In this document: piece after piece, positions 28,914 to 37,349 of the stretch
Numbering within the stretch: position 1 is the stretch's first letter
Layout: each line of letters opens with the position of its first letter
From: Allostella sp. ATCC 35155
GTDB taxonomy: Bacteria > Pseudomonadota > Alphaproteobacteria > ATCC43930 > Allostellaceae
Length of the DNA: 64,000 nt
Assembly: GCA_006738865.1 (NCBI GenBank)
Contig: AP019701.1
Location: forward strand, 3,220,001 to 3,284,000
Reading direction: 5' to 3'
Made by a program: the position numbers and the translations under genes
Notes under the pieces: generated by a model
What the model saw: the letters and a program-made list of their open reading frames with translations, nothing else
Database searches by the model: none
Told to the model about the DNA's origin: nothing

Positions 28914-29412
28914 TGCGCTTCTCCCGCATCCGTTCGGCAAAGGCGACCCGCCGCCGCACGCCCTCGCCGGCGGCAGGCCCGGCGGCGAACCGGAAATGGT
29001 GGTCGTCGATCGGCCGCCCGCTCGCACGGTCCAGCATCACCGGATCGGCGGGCCGGCCGCTCTCGATGTCGACGAGCTGGCTGGCGACGCCCTCCTCCGC
29101 GAAATGGCGATTGCCCCAGGCCATCAGCGCGATCAGCACCGGACGGAAGTCGCGGCCGAGGTCGGTCAGGAGGTACTCGTCGCGCGGCGGCCGTTCGCTG
29201 TAGCGCCGCCGCTCCAGCAGGCCGGCCTCGACCAGGGCGTTGAGACGCCGGGTCAACATGTTGGTGGCGATCGGCAGGCTCTTCTGGAACTGGTCGAAGC
29301 GGGTCAGACCGTGAAAGGCGTCGCGCAGGATGAGGATGCTCCACCACTCGCCCACCCGCTCGAGGCTGCGGGCGATCGGGCACTGCATCCCGGCAAAGCT
29401 CTTGCGCTGCAT
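28906..29412 (-). CDS. HxlR-family transcriptional regulator
   Basis: A 168-residue winged-helix protein. The HxlR core is clear: CPIARSLERVGEWWSILILRDAFHGLTRFDQFQ (about residues 11-42) and NMLTRRLNALVEAGLLERR. Cys11 is at the position used for redox sensing in HypR/QorR-like members. A C-terminal extension (about 105-168) is longer than in small HxlR proteins. It overlaps the SDR gene, which it probably controls. It starts only 9 bp after the upstream glycosyltransferase gene. Confidence 0.92.
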   Translation of the reverse strand: MQRKSFAGMQCPIARSLERVGEWWSILILRDAFHGLTRFDQFQKSLPIATNMLTRRLNALVEAGLLERRRYSERPPRDEYLLTDLGRDFRPVLIALMAWGNRHFAEEGVASQLVDIESGRPADPVMLDRASGRPIDDHHFRFAAGPAAGEGVRRRVAFAERMREKRNG

Positions 29413-29421
29413 CGGGCCAAC

Positions 29422-30231
29422 CTAGGCGCCTGGCTTGCATGACGCAACGTCGCCGGCCGCGGCGATCGGCAGGATCGCCGTGTCGATCTCGGCGCGAAAG
29501 GGCTCCAGATCGGCCTCGGAAGCGCGGGCACGGACCGGCGCCGCCTCGGTCAGGCGGGTCGGCAGCGTCTCGCCGACCGTGCCGAGATACTGGTTGATGC
29601 GCAGGCGGAGATGGCTCGGCGGATCGGCCCAGCCGTCGGCGAGCGGCCGGCCGTTCTCATCGACCGCGGCCGCACCGTCGCGGAAGGCAAAGCCATGCCG
29701 CCCGGTCGCAGCCCAGGTCCGGTCCGGGCGCACCACGAACCCCGCTCGCGCGGACAGCGGACGATAGCTGCCATGCTCGGCCGGATTGCGCCCGGGAGCC
29801 GCCAGGAAGGTCGGCAGCGCCAGGACGAGGCTCGCAGGGGCCCGGCGAACGGCCTGCCAGGGAACCGCCGCCGCCGGGTCCGGCGCGTAGATCAGGCGCG
29901 CGACGCCGACCGCGGGCGCGTCGCGGAACTCGGCCAGCGCGGTGGGCAGGTCGGTACCGTCGGTCGCGAAGAGGTATTCGTCCGGCTCCAGCAGGGCCAG
30001 CCACTCGGCCGCCGGCCCATGATGGAACAGGCAATGGTCCCAGGCCGGGCGGTGAGGACGCGCGAACGGCCAGTCGATGATGGTGACGTCGGGCGCGCCG
30101 ACGATGTCGGCTTCACCGGTCCGGTAGAGGTGGAAGCGCGCGACGCCGAGCCGGCGGTGGAAGTCGAGCCAGGGTGCGAGCGGCGGGCCGCCCGGCGCAA
30201 CCACCGCCGCAACCGCCAGTTCGACCGTCAC
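29422..30231 (-). CDS. GT92-like glycosyltransferase paralogue (degenerate)
   Basis: A 269-residue relative of its upstream neighbour. It has the GT92-type start (VAAVV... LAPWLDFHRRLGVARFHLY), an aspartate/glutamate motif LLEPDEYLFAT near residue 80, and a C-terminal SHLRLRINQYLGTVGE. In the neighbour the metal motif is FIDLDEFLF; here the first Asp is replaced by Glu and the donor-side DNGSTD motif is lost (YRTGEAD). The ATG overlaps the neighbour's stop (ATGA). It may have a different substrate or a reduced activity. Confidence 0.8.
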   Translation of the reverse strand: MTVELAVAAVVAPGGPPLAPWLDFHRRLGVARFHLYRTGEADIVGAPDVTIIDWPFARPHRPAWDHCLFHHGPAAEWLALLEPDEYLFATDGTDLPTALAEFRDAPAVGVARLIYAPDPAAAVPWQAVRRAPASLVLALPTFLAAPGRNPAEHGSYRPLSARAGFVVRPDRTWAATGRHGFAFRDGAAAVDENGRPLADGWADPPSHLRLRINQYLGTVGETLPTRLTEAAPVRARASEADLEPFRAEIDTAILPIAAAGDVASCKPGA

Positions 30232-31100
30232 CGCGGCGCCCGAAACAGGGGCTGCCAGCCCGGCAGGCCGCGGGCGAGCGGGAAGATCGTCGTATCCGTC
30301 TCGCTGTTCATGAGGCGCTCGACCGAGCGGTTGAAGTCGAGCGTCGGCGGCAGGCCCCGCCAGGCGACGCCGCGGGCCGTCTTCGCCTCCAGCTCGGCCG
30401 CCGACTTGCTCCAGTAGTGGTTGATGCGCAGGCGCGACAGGCTGACGGAGGGCGACCAGGGGCCGTCGAACGGCTCGCCGTTCTCCGTCACGGCAGACTC
30501 ACCGCCGGCATGGGCGAAGTGGTGCGGTGTCACCGCGCGCAGCGTCCGCCGCGGCTGGACGATCGATTTCACATGGCTGTTGGTCGGGCGATAGCTCTCG
30601 ATGCGCCGCGGGTCGAGTTCCGGCGAGCGCAGATAGGGCCGGTAGGGCACGACGACGCCGGTCGCGCCGCGGCGGACATAGTTGCGGGTGACGAGCCCGT
30701 CCGGCCGCGCCGCATGGCCGCCGGTGCCGAACACCATCCAGTTGACGCCCACCGCCGGATGCGCCCGGTAGGGCTCCAGGACCGCCGGTAGCGGCCGCCC
30801 GTCGGGCGCGAAGAGGAACTCGTCGAGATCGATGAAGGCGATCCAGTCGGCCGCCTCGCGGAACCGCTCCAGGCAGTCGCGATAGGCGCGCACCTGCCCT
30901 TCCGGACCCGGACAGGACAGGACGGTCACACGCTCCGAAGCGCCGCTGGCCGCCAGCGCAACCTGCCAGTCGTCGGTCGAGCCGTTGTCGTAGAGGAAGA
31001 AGCGTTCCACCCCCATGCGGGCATGGAACGCCAGCCATTCGGCCAGGTACGGGGCCTCGTCGCGGAAGACGGCGCCGATCGCGAGGTCGGCGCGGGCCAC
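30228..31100 (-). CDS. GT92-family glycosyltransferase
   Basis: A 290-residue glycosyltransferase with the DUF23/GT92 layout: FRDEAPYLAEWLAFHARMGVERFFLYDNGSTDD (about residues 12-44), the metal-binding motif FIDLDEFLF (about 90-98), an acceptor region with NWMVFGTGGH, and SLSRLRINHYWSKS near the C-terminus. The family moves hexoses onto glycans. Its position directly after rfbA and coupled to a second GT suggests it works in assembly of a rhamnose-containing surface polysaccharide. Confidence 0.88.
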   Translation of the reverse strand: MARADLAIGAVFRDEAPYLAEWLAFHARMGVERFFLYDNGSTDDWQVALAASGASERVTVLSCPGPEGQVRAYRDCLERFREAADWIAFIDLDEFLFAPDGRPLPAVLEPYRAHPAVGVNWMVFGTGGHAARPDGLVTRNYVRRGATGVVVPYRPYLRSPELDPRRIESYRPTNSHVKSIVQPRRTLRAVTPHHFAHAGGESAVTENGEPFDGPWSPSVSLSRLRINHYWSKSAAELEAKTARGVAWRGLPPTLDFNRSVERLMNSETDTTIFPLARGLPGWQPLFRAPR

Positions 31101-31103
31101 CGC

Positions 31104-31994
31104 TCAGAACCCTTCGGTCGGCGGCCCGCCATCGGTGACGAGACGCTGCAGGTAGCTGCCGTACTCGTTCGCCTTCATGCCCGCGGCCAGCCGCTCGAGC
31201 TGGGCTGCGTCGATGAAGTCCATGCGATAGGCCACTTCCTCGACGCAGGCGATCTTCAGCCCCTGCCGCGCCTCGACGGTGCGGACATATTCCGATGCCT
31301 CCAACAGGGACTGGTGGGTGCCGGTGTCGAGCCAAGCATAGCCGCGGCCGAGTCGCTCCACCCGGAGATCGCCGCGCGCGAGATAGGCGTTGTTGACGTC
31401 GGTGATCTCGAGCTCGCCGCGCGGCGACGGCTTGACGGCCGCGGCGATGTCGCAGACGTCGGCGTCATAGAAATAGAGGCCGGTCACCGCCCAGTTCGAC
31501 TTCGGATTGCGCGGCTTCTCCTCGATGCTGGTCGCGCGCCCGTCCTCGTCGAAATCGACGACGCCGTACCGCTCGGGATCGCGCACCCAGTAGCCGAAGA
31601 CCGTGGCCCCGGCCGGTTGCTCGACCGCGTTGCGCAGCAGCCTGGTCAGACCGTGGCCGTAGAAGATGTTGTCGCCCAGCACCAGGGCCGAGCGGTCGCC
31701 GGCGACGAAGCTGCGCCCGATGATGAAGGCCTGCGCCAGCCCCTCCGGCTTCGGCTGCACCCGGTATTCGAGCCGGATGCCCCATTGCGAGCCGTCGCCC
31801 AGCAGGGCCTGGAACAGCGCCTGGTCCTGCGGCGTGGTGATGATGAGGATCTCCCGGATGCCGGCCAGCATGAGCGTGGTCAGCGGGTAGAAGATCATCG
31901 GCTTGTCGTAGACCGGCAGCAGTTGCTTGCTGACGACGCGGGTGATCGGGTGGAGGCGCGTGCCCGAGCCACCGGCGAGGATGATGCCCTTCAT
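31104..31994 (-). CDS. rfbA: Glucose-1-phosphate thymidylyltransferase
   Basis: A 296-residue RmlA/Rfb[19 protein letters not shown] (nucleotide site), [25 protein letters not shown] near residue 110, and [20 protein letters not shown] near 161. It makes dTDP-glucose, the first step of dTDP-L-rhamnose synthesis. It is the last of the four rfb genes in the minus-strand operon (C-B-D-A) and is followed after 3 bases by the first GT92 gene. Confidence 0.97.
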   Translation of the reverse strand: MKGIILAGGSGTRLHPITRVVSKQLLPVYDKPMIFYPLTTLMLAGIREILIITTPQDQALFQALLGDGSQWGIRLEYRVQPKPEGLAQAFIIGRSFVAGDRSALVLGDNIFYGHGLTRLLRNAVEQPAGATVFGYWVRDPERYGVVDFDEDGRATSIEEKPRNPKSNWAVTGLYFYDADVCDIAAAVKPSPRGELEITDVNNAYLARGDLRVERLGRGYAWLDTGTHQSLLEASEYVRTVEARQGLKIACVEEVAYRMDFIDAAQLERLAAGMKANEYGSYLQRLVTDGGPPTEGF

Positions 31995-32006
31995 GCCCTT
32001 CCCTCT

Positions 32007-32903
32007 TTAACCGGCCACGCCCGGAGCGGTCGCGGCGGTCGTCTCGTCGAGGACAACGGACAAGGCAGCCCGCCAGTCCGGCGCGACGATACCGTAGGCG
32101 GCGGCGATCCGCCCGCAGTCCAGCACCGAGTTCGCCGGCCGCCGCGCCGGCGTCGGATAATCCGCCGTCGCGATCGGCACCAGGACCGGCCGACGCCCGG
32201 TCCGGCGCTCCATCTCGGCAAAGACCGCCTCGGCGAGCCCGGCCCAGCTGGTGGGCGGCGCGCCGGCGAAGTGGAAGGTGCCCCAGCGCCCCTCGCCGCC
32301 GGCGATGCGCCCTGCGATCGCGATCGTGGCCGCCGCGATCGTCGCGGCCGGGGTCGGGCAGCCCCGCTGGTCGGCCACGACCCGGACCTCGGGCCGCTCG
32401 CTGCCGAGCCGCCACATCGTCCGCACGAAGTTGGCCCCGAGCGCGCCGAAGACCCAGCTCGTCCGCAGGATGACATGGCGATCCAGCGCCGCGCGCAGCG
32501 CGCCTTCGCCGGCCTCCTTCGAGGCGCCGTAGACGCCGAGCGGCGAGACGGGGTCGTCCTCGGTGCGCGCGCCGTCCCGCGCGCCGTCGAACACGTAGTC
32601 GGTCGAATAGTGGATGACGGCGGCGCCGCAGGCCGCGGCGGTTTGGCCGACGATGCCGGGCGCCGTCCCGTTGACGGCAAAGGCCGCGTCGCGATCGGCC
32701 TCCGCGCGGTCGACCGCGGTATAGGCACCGGCATTGACGACGATGTCGGGGCGGGCGTCGAGGATCGCCGCGCGCAGCAGCTCGGGCCGGGCGAGGTCGG
32801 CGTCGCGCCGGGTCCGGCCCTCGACCTGCCAGCCCGGCGGCCAGACGCCCCGCATCAGCTCGGCACCGACCTGTCCGGCGGCTCCGAGAACGAGCACCTT
32901 CAC
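32007..32903 (-). CDS. rfbD: dTDP-4-dehydrorhamnose reductase
   Basis: A 298-residue extended-SDR enzyme: [12 protein letters not shown] start, [22 protein letters not shown] near residue 104, and the catalytic YGASKEAGE near 128. It makes the final reduction to dTDP-L-rhamnose. The start is GTG at 32903, overlapping the rfbB stop as GTGA, which fixes the start by coupling; an ATG upstream would lie inside rfbB. Confidence 0.95.
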   Translation of the reverse strand: MKVLVLGAAGQVGAELMRGVWPPGWQVEGRTRRDADLARPELLRAAILDARPDIVVNAGAYTAVDRAEADRDAAFAVNGTAPGIVGQTAAACGAAVIHYSTDYVFDGARDGARTEDDPVSPLGVYGASKEAGEGALRAALDRHVILRTSWVFGALGANFVRTMWRLGSERPEVRVVADQRGCPTPAATIAAATIAIAGRIAGGEGRWGTFHFAGAPPTSWAGLAEAVFAEMERRTGRRPVLVPIATADYPTPARRPANSVLDCGRIAAAYGIVAPDWRAALSVVLDETTAATAPGVAG

Positions 32904-33967
32904 GCGGCCGCGCCCTCGCCGAGACCGAGGCGCTGGCCCCGGTACTGGCCGCTCTGGATCGCCTGCCACCAGGGGCGGTTGTCGAGGAACCAGCGGACCG
33001 TGCCGCGGAGACCGCTCTCGAAGGTCTCGGCCGGCGTCCAGCCCAGTTCGCGGCGCATCTTCGATGCGTCGATGGCATAGCGCAGGTCGTGCCCCGGCCG
33101 GTCCGAGACGAAGCCGATCAGCTGCTCGTGGGGGCGATGGGGCGAGTCCGGCAGCATCTCGTCGAGCAGCGCGCAGATGCTGCGGACGACGGCGATGTTG
33201 GTCCGTTCGCAGTCGCCGCCGATGTTGTAGCTCTCGCCGATCCGGCCGGCCTCGAAGACGCGGGTCAGCGCGCGCGCATGGTCCTCGACATGGAGCCAGT
33301 CGCGCACGTTCTCGCCGCGGCCATAGACCGGCAGCCGCTCGCCCGCCAGCGCCTTGATGATCATCAGCGGGATCAGCTTCTCGGGAAACTGGTAGGGCCC
33401 GTAGTTGTTCGAGCAGTTGCTGGCGACGACCGGCAGCCCGTAGGTGTGGTGCCAGGCGCGCACGAGGTGGTCCGATGCCGCCTTGCTCGCCGAATAGGGC
33501 GAGTTCGGCGCATAGGGCGTCTCCTCGGTGAAGACCCCGGTCGCACCCAGCGCCCCGAACACCTCGTCGGTCGAGACGTGATGGAAGCGGAAGCGTGCCT
33601 GGCCTTCCGAGTCCAGCGACCGCCAGTAGGCCAGCGTCTCCTGCAGCAGCGCGAAGGTGCCGACGATGTTGGTCTCGATGAAGGCCGCCGGCCCGTCGAT
33701 CGAGCGGTCGACATGGCTCTCGGCGGCGAGATGCATCACCCCGTCCGGCCGATGCGTCGCAAACACGCGGGCGACCTCGGCCCGGTCGCAGATGTCGACC
33801 TGCTCGAAGCGATAGAGCGGGCTCTGCGCCGCATCGCCGAGCGACGCGAGGTTGGCGGCATAGGTCAGCTTGTCGAGGTTCACGACCTCCCAGCCGACAT
33901 TGCCGACGAGATGGCGGATGACCGCCGAGCCGATGAAGCCGGCGCCGCCGGTGACGATGATCCGCAT
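32900..33967 (-). CDS. rfbB: dTDP-glucose 4,6-dehydratase
   Basis: A 355-residue enzyme: [15 protein letters not shown] (NAD site), [14 protein letters not shown] near residue 80, [10 protein letters not shown] near 130, catalytic [12 protein letters not shown] near 160, and [17 protein letters not shown]. It converts dTDP-glucose to dTDP-4-keto-6-deoxyglucose in rhamnose synthesis. It is 6 bases downstream of rfbC and coupled to rfbD. Confidence 0.97.
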   Translation of the reverse strand: MRIIVTGGAGFIGSAVIRHLVGNVGWEVVNLDKLTYAANLASLGDAAQSPLYRFEQVDICDRAEVARVFATHRPDGVMHLAAESHVDRSIDGPAAFIETNIVGTFALLQETLAYWRSLDSEGQARFRFHHVSTDEVFGALGATGVFTEETPYAPNSPYSASKAASDHLVRAWHHTYGLPVVASNCSNNYGPYQFPEKLIPLMIIKALAGERLPVYGRGENVRDWLHVEDHARALTRVFEAGRIGESYNIGGDCERTNIAVVRSICALLDEMLPDSPHRPHEQLIGFVSDRPGHDLRYAIDASKMRRELGWTPAETFESGLRGTVRWFLDNRPWWQAIQSGQYRGQRLGLGEGAAA

Positions 33968-33973
33968 GGGCCT

Positions 33974-34546
33974 CTAGGCCGCCTCGGCCGGGTAGTGGAA
34001 ATGGACGGGAAGGTCCGCCAGCGTCGGATGGCGCCGGTCCTTGTCCGACAGCACGGCCTCCTCCGCGGAGACGGGCCAGCGGATGCCGAGCGCCGGATCG
34101 TCCCACTGCATGCCGAAATCATGCTTCGGCGCGTAGTAGGCGGTGACCTTGTAGAGCACCTCGGTATCGGGCGCGATGGTGCAGAAGCCGTGCGCGAACC
34201 CCGCCGGAATCCACAACTGGTGCCAGTTGTCCGCGCTCAGGGTCACCGCGACGTGCTTCCCGAAGGTCGGCGAGCCATGGCGGATATCGACCGCCACGTC
34301 GAGGATCGCACCGCGCGCGACCCGCATCAGCTTGCCCTGGGCGTAGGGGTCCGTCTGGAAATGCAGGCCACGGACCGTCCCCATCGTCGCGGAGAAGGAA
34401 TGGTTGTCCTGCACGAACTCCGCGTCGATGCCGGCCGCTGCCAGGGCATCCTTGCGGAAGACCTCCGAAAAGAAGCCGCGCGCATCCCCCCGGCGATCGG
34501 GCAGGACCAGCTTCACGTCGGGAATCTCGGTGTCGATAATTCTCAT
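33974..34546 (-). CDS. rfbC: dTDP-4-dehydrorhamnose 3,5-epimerase
   Basis: A 190-residue cupin enzyme: DRRGDARGFFSEVFR, NHSFSATMGTVRGLHFQTDP (substrate-binding Arg and catalytic His), LMRVARGAILDVAVDIR, and WIPAGFAHGFCTIAPDTEVLYKVTAYY. It epimerises at C3 and C5 in rhamnose synthesis. It is first in the rfb operon. The start at 34546 begins with the family's MRIIDTEIPDV; an ATG 24 bases upstream adds unrelated residues. Confidence 0.96.
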   Translation of the reverse strand: MRIIDTEIPDVKLVLPDRRGDARGFFSEVFRKDALAAAGIDAEFVQDNHSFSATMGTVRGLHFQTDPYAQGKLMRVARGAILDVAVDIRHGSPTFGKHVAVTLSADNWHQLWIPAGFAHGFCTIAPDTEVLYKVTAYYAPKHDFGMQWDDPALGIRWPVSAEEAVLSDKDRRHPTLADLPVHFHYPAEAA

Positions 34547-34649
34547 GCCGCTGCGATCCGTGCTTAGCACGCAGCCGCGAAAAGCGGCAAGGCGACCGCG
34601 TCGCTCGTCCTCGCCAGTCTGACGCGATCGGCGGCGCGATCCGCCCGGC

Positions 34650-35624
34650 TCAGGTGCCGAAGCGCCGGCGCGACCAGTCGGAGAGCGGGCGCGGATCGGC
34701 CCCCTCGCCGCTCGTTTCGGCGCCGGTCAGCGCAATATGCTCGACGAGCAGGCGCTCGACCTGCGTGGCGAAGGCCTCGGCCAGCAGCGAGGGCGGGCGC
34801 CCGGCCGGGCGCAGCATGCGGAACTCGAACACCACGTCCGGCTCGAACGGTCGCGCCACGACCTGACCCAGGCGGACGAAATCCCACGCCGTGAAGGGCT
34901 CGACGATCGAGACCCCCATGCCGTTGGCGACGAAGCTGCACGCCGCGGCCGAGACATAGGCGTCAATGGTCAGCTGGCGCCGCACCCCTTCGCGCTCGAA
35001 GACCTCGTCGATGCTCCGGCGCATGCTGCTGTCGAGGCTGAACGAGATGAAGCGTTCGCCCTCGAGGTCGTCGGCGCGGATGACCGGCTGCGCCGCCAGG
35101 CGGTGGTCCGGCGGCAGCACGCAGACCCCCTTGAGGCGGCACAGCACGCGCGCGACCACCGCCGGATCCTCGGAAGGCAGCATGGTGAAGCCGAGGTCGG
35201 CCTGCTGGCCTGCGATCTGGTCGACGACGGTGCGCGAACTGCGGACGTGCAGGCTGGCGACCACGGCGGGCCGCTCGCGCAGGAAGGCCGACATGGCATC
35301 GGGCAGGAAGGTGCGCCCCAGCGCCATCATGGTGACGATGTTGAGCCGCCCGCCCGCCAGGTTGCGCAGTTCCTCCGAGAGGCGCTCGATATCGTGCAGC
35401 CGGTCGAAGATCGCCTGCGCCTGGCGGTGCAGGATCAGCCCCTCCTCGGTCGGCACCAGGCGGCGGCGGTCGCGGCGGAAGAGCGACAGCCGCGTGTCCT
35501 GCTCCAGGGTCGCCACGAGCTTGCTGACGGCGGGTTGCGACAGACGCATGACCCGGGCGGCCTCGGTCACCGTCTGATGGTCGATGACGGCGCAGAAGGC
35601 CTCGAGCTGCCGCATGGTGACCAA
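34650..35624 (-). CDS. LysR-family transcriptional regulator
   Basis: A 324-residue LysR protein: HTH at about residues 4-62 (MRQLEAFCAVIDHQTVTEAARVM; SQPAVSKLVATLEQ) and an effector-binding domain. It is divergent from the amidase gene, with 125 bp between the starts, so it is the likely amidase regulator. The palindromic LysR box (T-N11-A) cannot be fixed with confidence in the intergenic region. Confidence 0.92.
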   Translation of the reverse strand: MVTMRQLEAFCAVIDHQTVTEAARVMRLSQPAVSKLVATLEQDTRLSLFRRDRRRLVPTEEGLILHRQAQAIFDRLHDIERLSEELRNLAGGRLNIVTMMALGRTFLPDAMSAFLRERPAVVASLHVRSSRTVVDQIAGQQADLGFTMLPSEDPAVVARVLCRLKGVCVLPPDHRLAAQPVIRADDLEGERFISFSLDSSMRRSIDEVFEREGVRRQLTIDAYVSAAACSFVANGMGVSIVEPFTAWDFVRLGQVVARPFEPDVVFEFRMLRPAGRPPSLLAEAFATQVERLLVEHIALTGAETSGEGADPRPLSDWSRRRFGT

Positions 35625-35749
35625 GTTCGCGCTCCCCCTGTTCCGCCGTTCATGCGCTGGGCGAATGATATAGGCAAAACTTGATCTTTGATCGACCGGC
35701 GCGCCGGTGCTCTCCTCCCTGCGGCTCAGGATCGTTCAGGGAGACCGCC

Positions 35750-37171
35750 ATGACGGCAATTCATCGACTGCCCGCGACCGAACTCGTCGCGGCGATCCGC
35801 GATGGGCAGGTCACTGCCGTGCAGGCGGTCGAGGCCGCGCTCGAACGCATCGCGGCACTCGACGACCGGCTGCGGGCCTTCGCGCTCGTCGATGCCGACG
35901 GGGCGCGGGCGCGGGCGGCCGAACTCGACCGGATGCGGGCACGCGGTCAGTCGGCCGGGCCGCTGCACGGGGTGTCGTTCGGCGTCAAGGATCTGGTGCT
36001 GACGAAGGGCATGGAGACCGCGTTCGGCTCGCACACCATGGCCGGCAATGTGCCGGACTGGGACAATGCCGCGATCGCCCGCCTCAAGGACGCCGGCGCC
36101 ATCCTGCTCGGTAAGACGACGACGCCGGAGTTCGGGCACAAGGCGCTGACCAACAGCCCGCGCCACGGCTGGACGCGCAACCCGTGGAATCCCGAGCGCT
36201 CGCCCGGCGGGTCGAGCGGCGGCGCGGCCGTCGCGGTCGCGACCGGCATGGGTCCGGTCGGCGTCAGCACCGACGGGGCCGGATCGGCCCGCATCCCGGC
36301 CTCGGCCTGCGGCATCCTCGGCCTCAAGCCGACGCTCGGCCTCGTCCCCTACGACCAGGCGACGGAGCTCTTCTCGAACTTCATCTATCTCGGCATCGCT
36401 GCGCGGACCGCCGCCGACGTCGCCCTCATGCTCTCGGTCATGAACGGTGAGAGCGCCAAGGATCCGTGGTCGATCGGCCGCCCCCGCCGCGACTATGCCG
36501 TCGCGGCCGACCCGGTCGCGGGCCTGCGCGGCCTGCGCGTCCTCCACATCCCGACCATGGGCAACCCCGAGGTCGACCACGACGTCGCCCGCCTGATGAC
36601 CGACGCCCTCGGCCGGCTGCGCGATGCCGGCGCCGTCGTCACCGTGTTCGACGAGGACTTCGACTGGTCCAAGCGCACCGCCTACGTCATGATGCGCGCC
36701 TACCAGCGCGCACGCCTGGGTCACCTGCTCGACGGCAACGACCGCGGCCGCATGGACCCGTCCATGGTCTCGGCCCTGGAGGAGAGCACGCAGATGGACC
36801 TGCAGGAGGTCCAGTCGGCGGCGATGCTGCGCAGCGAGGTCTTTCACCGCGTCCAGGCGCTGTTCGACGGCGCCGACCTGATCGTGACGCCGACCGTCGC
36901 CGCGCCACCGCCGCGCTTCGACCAGGGCATCGACGACCCCTTCTTCGTCAACGGCAAGGCGGGGACGCTGCGCGGCAACTGGTACTGCTACACCAGCCCG
37001 CACAACATCACCGGCCACCCCGCCATGAGCATCCCCATGGGCTTCACGCCGGACGGCCTGCCGGCCGGCTTCCACGCCGTCGGCCCCTGGTTCGGCGAGC
37101 AGCGCCTCATCGACCTCGCCGCCGCCTTCGAGCGCCTCGCGCCCTGGGCGGACCGCTGGCCGGAGCTGTGA
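35750..37171 (+). CDS. Amidase (amidase-signature family)
   Basis: A 473-residue amidase-signature enzyme. The Ser-cisSer-Lys triad is visible: Lys in SFGVKDL near residue 79, cis-Ser in SPGGSSGGAA near 153, and nucleophile Ser in STDGAGSARIPAS near 178. It should hydrolyse amides to acid and ammonia; substrate unknown. It is not GatA: no gatB or gatC is nearby and it stands alone under a divergent LysR gene. AGGGAGA lies before the ATG. Confidence 0.93.
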   Translation: MTAIHRLPATELVAAIRDGQVTAVQAVEAALERIAALDDRLRAFALVDADGARARAAELDRMRARGQSAGPLHGVSFGVKDLVLTKGMETAFGSHTMAGNVPDWDNAAIARLKDAGAILLGKTTTPEFGHKALTNSPRHGWTRNPWNPERSPGGSSGGAAVAVATGMGPVGVSTDGAGSARIPASACGILGLKPTLGLVPYDQATELFSNFIYLGIAARTAADVALMLSVMNGESAKDPWSIGRPRRDYAVAADPVAGLRGLRVLHIPTMGNPEVDHDVARLMTDALGRLRDAGAVVTVFDEDFDWSKRTAYVMMRAYQRARLGHLLDGNDRGRMDPSMVSALEESTQMDLQEVQSAAMLRSEVFHRVQALFDGADLIVTPTVAAPPPRFDQGIDDPFFVNGKAGTLRGNWYCYTSPHNITGHPAMSIPMGFTPDGLPAGFHAVGPWFGEQRLIDLAAAFERLAPWADRWPEL

Positions 37172-37215
37172 GCCGACCGTCATCCAGGGGAACCGCGACG
37201 CGAGCGCTGGTGCAT

Positions 37216-37330
37216 CCTTCGACCGCTCGCTGCCGCTCGCGCTCAGGACGAGGACCGTCCATAACTATCTGAAAAGAAACATCGTCGTCCTGAGCGGGGA
37301 GTGGAGCGAAGCGGAACGAGCGGTCGAAGG
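37216..37330. repeat. Large two-part inverted repeat between convergent genes
   Basis: Outer arms CCTTCGACCGCTCG (37216-37229) and its exact complement (37317-37330), 14 bp; inner arms CGCTCAGGACGA (37240-37251) and complement (37285-37296), 12 bp; loop of 33 bases with an AT-rich centre. The right side has about 10 extra bases between the arms. It lies between the amidase stop (37171) and the ligase stop (37350), so it may terminate both transcripts. The 'ccttcgaccgctcg...cgctcaggacga' wording resembles dispersed intergenic repeats known from other alphaproteobacteria. Confidence 0.85.
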
Positions 37331-37349
37331 ACGCACGGGCGCTCGAGCG

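Noticed and set aside
31023-33080. A 685-codon plus-strand frame
   Set aside because: It is antisense to rfbA, rfbD and part of rfbB; the composition is typical of high-GC shadow frames.
35750-37171. Amidase considered as GatA of the Glu-tRNA amidotransferase
   Set aside because: No gatB or gatC is adjacent, and the divergent LysR gene points to a catabolic amidase.
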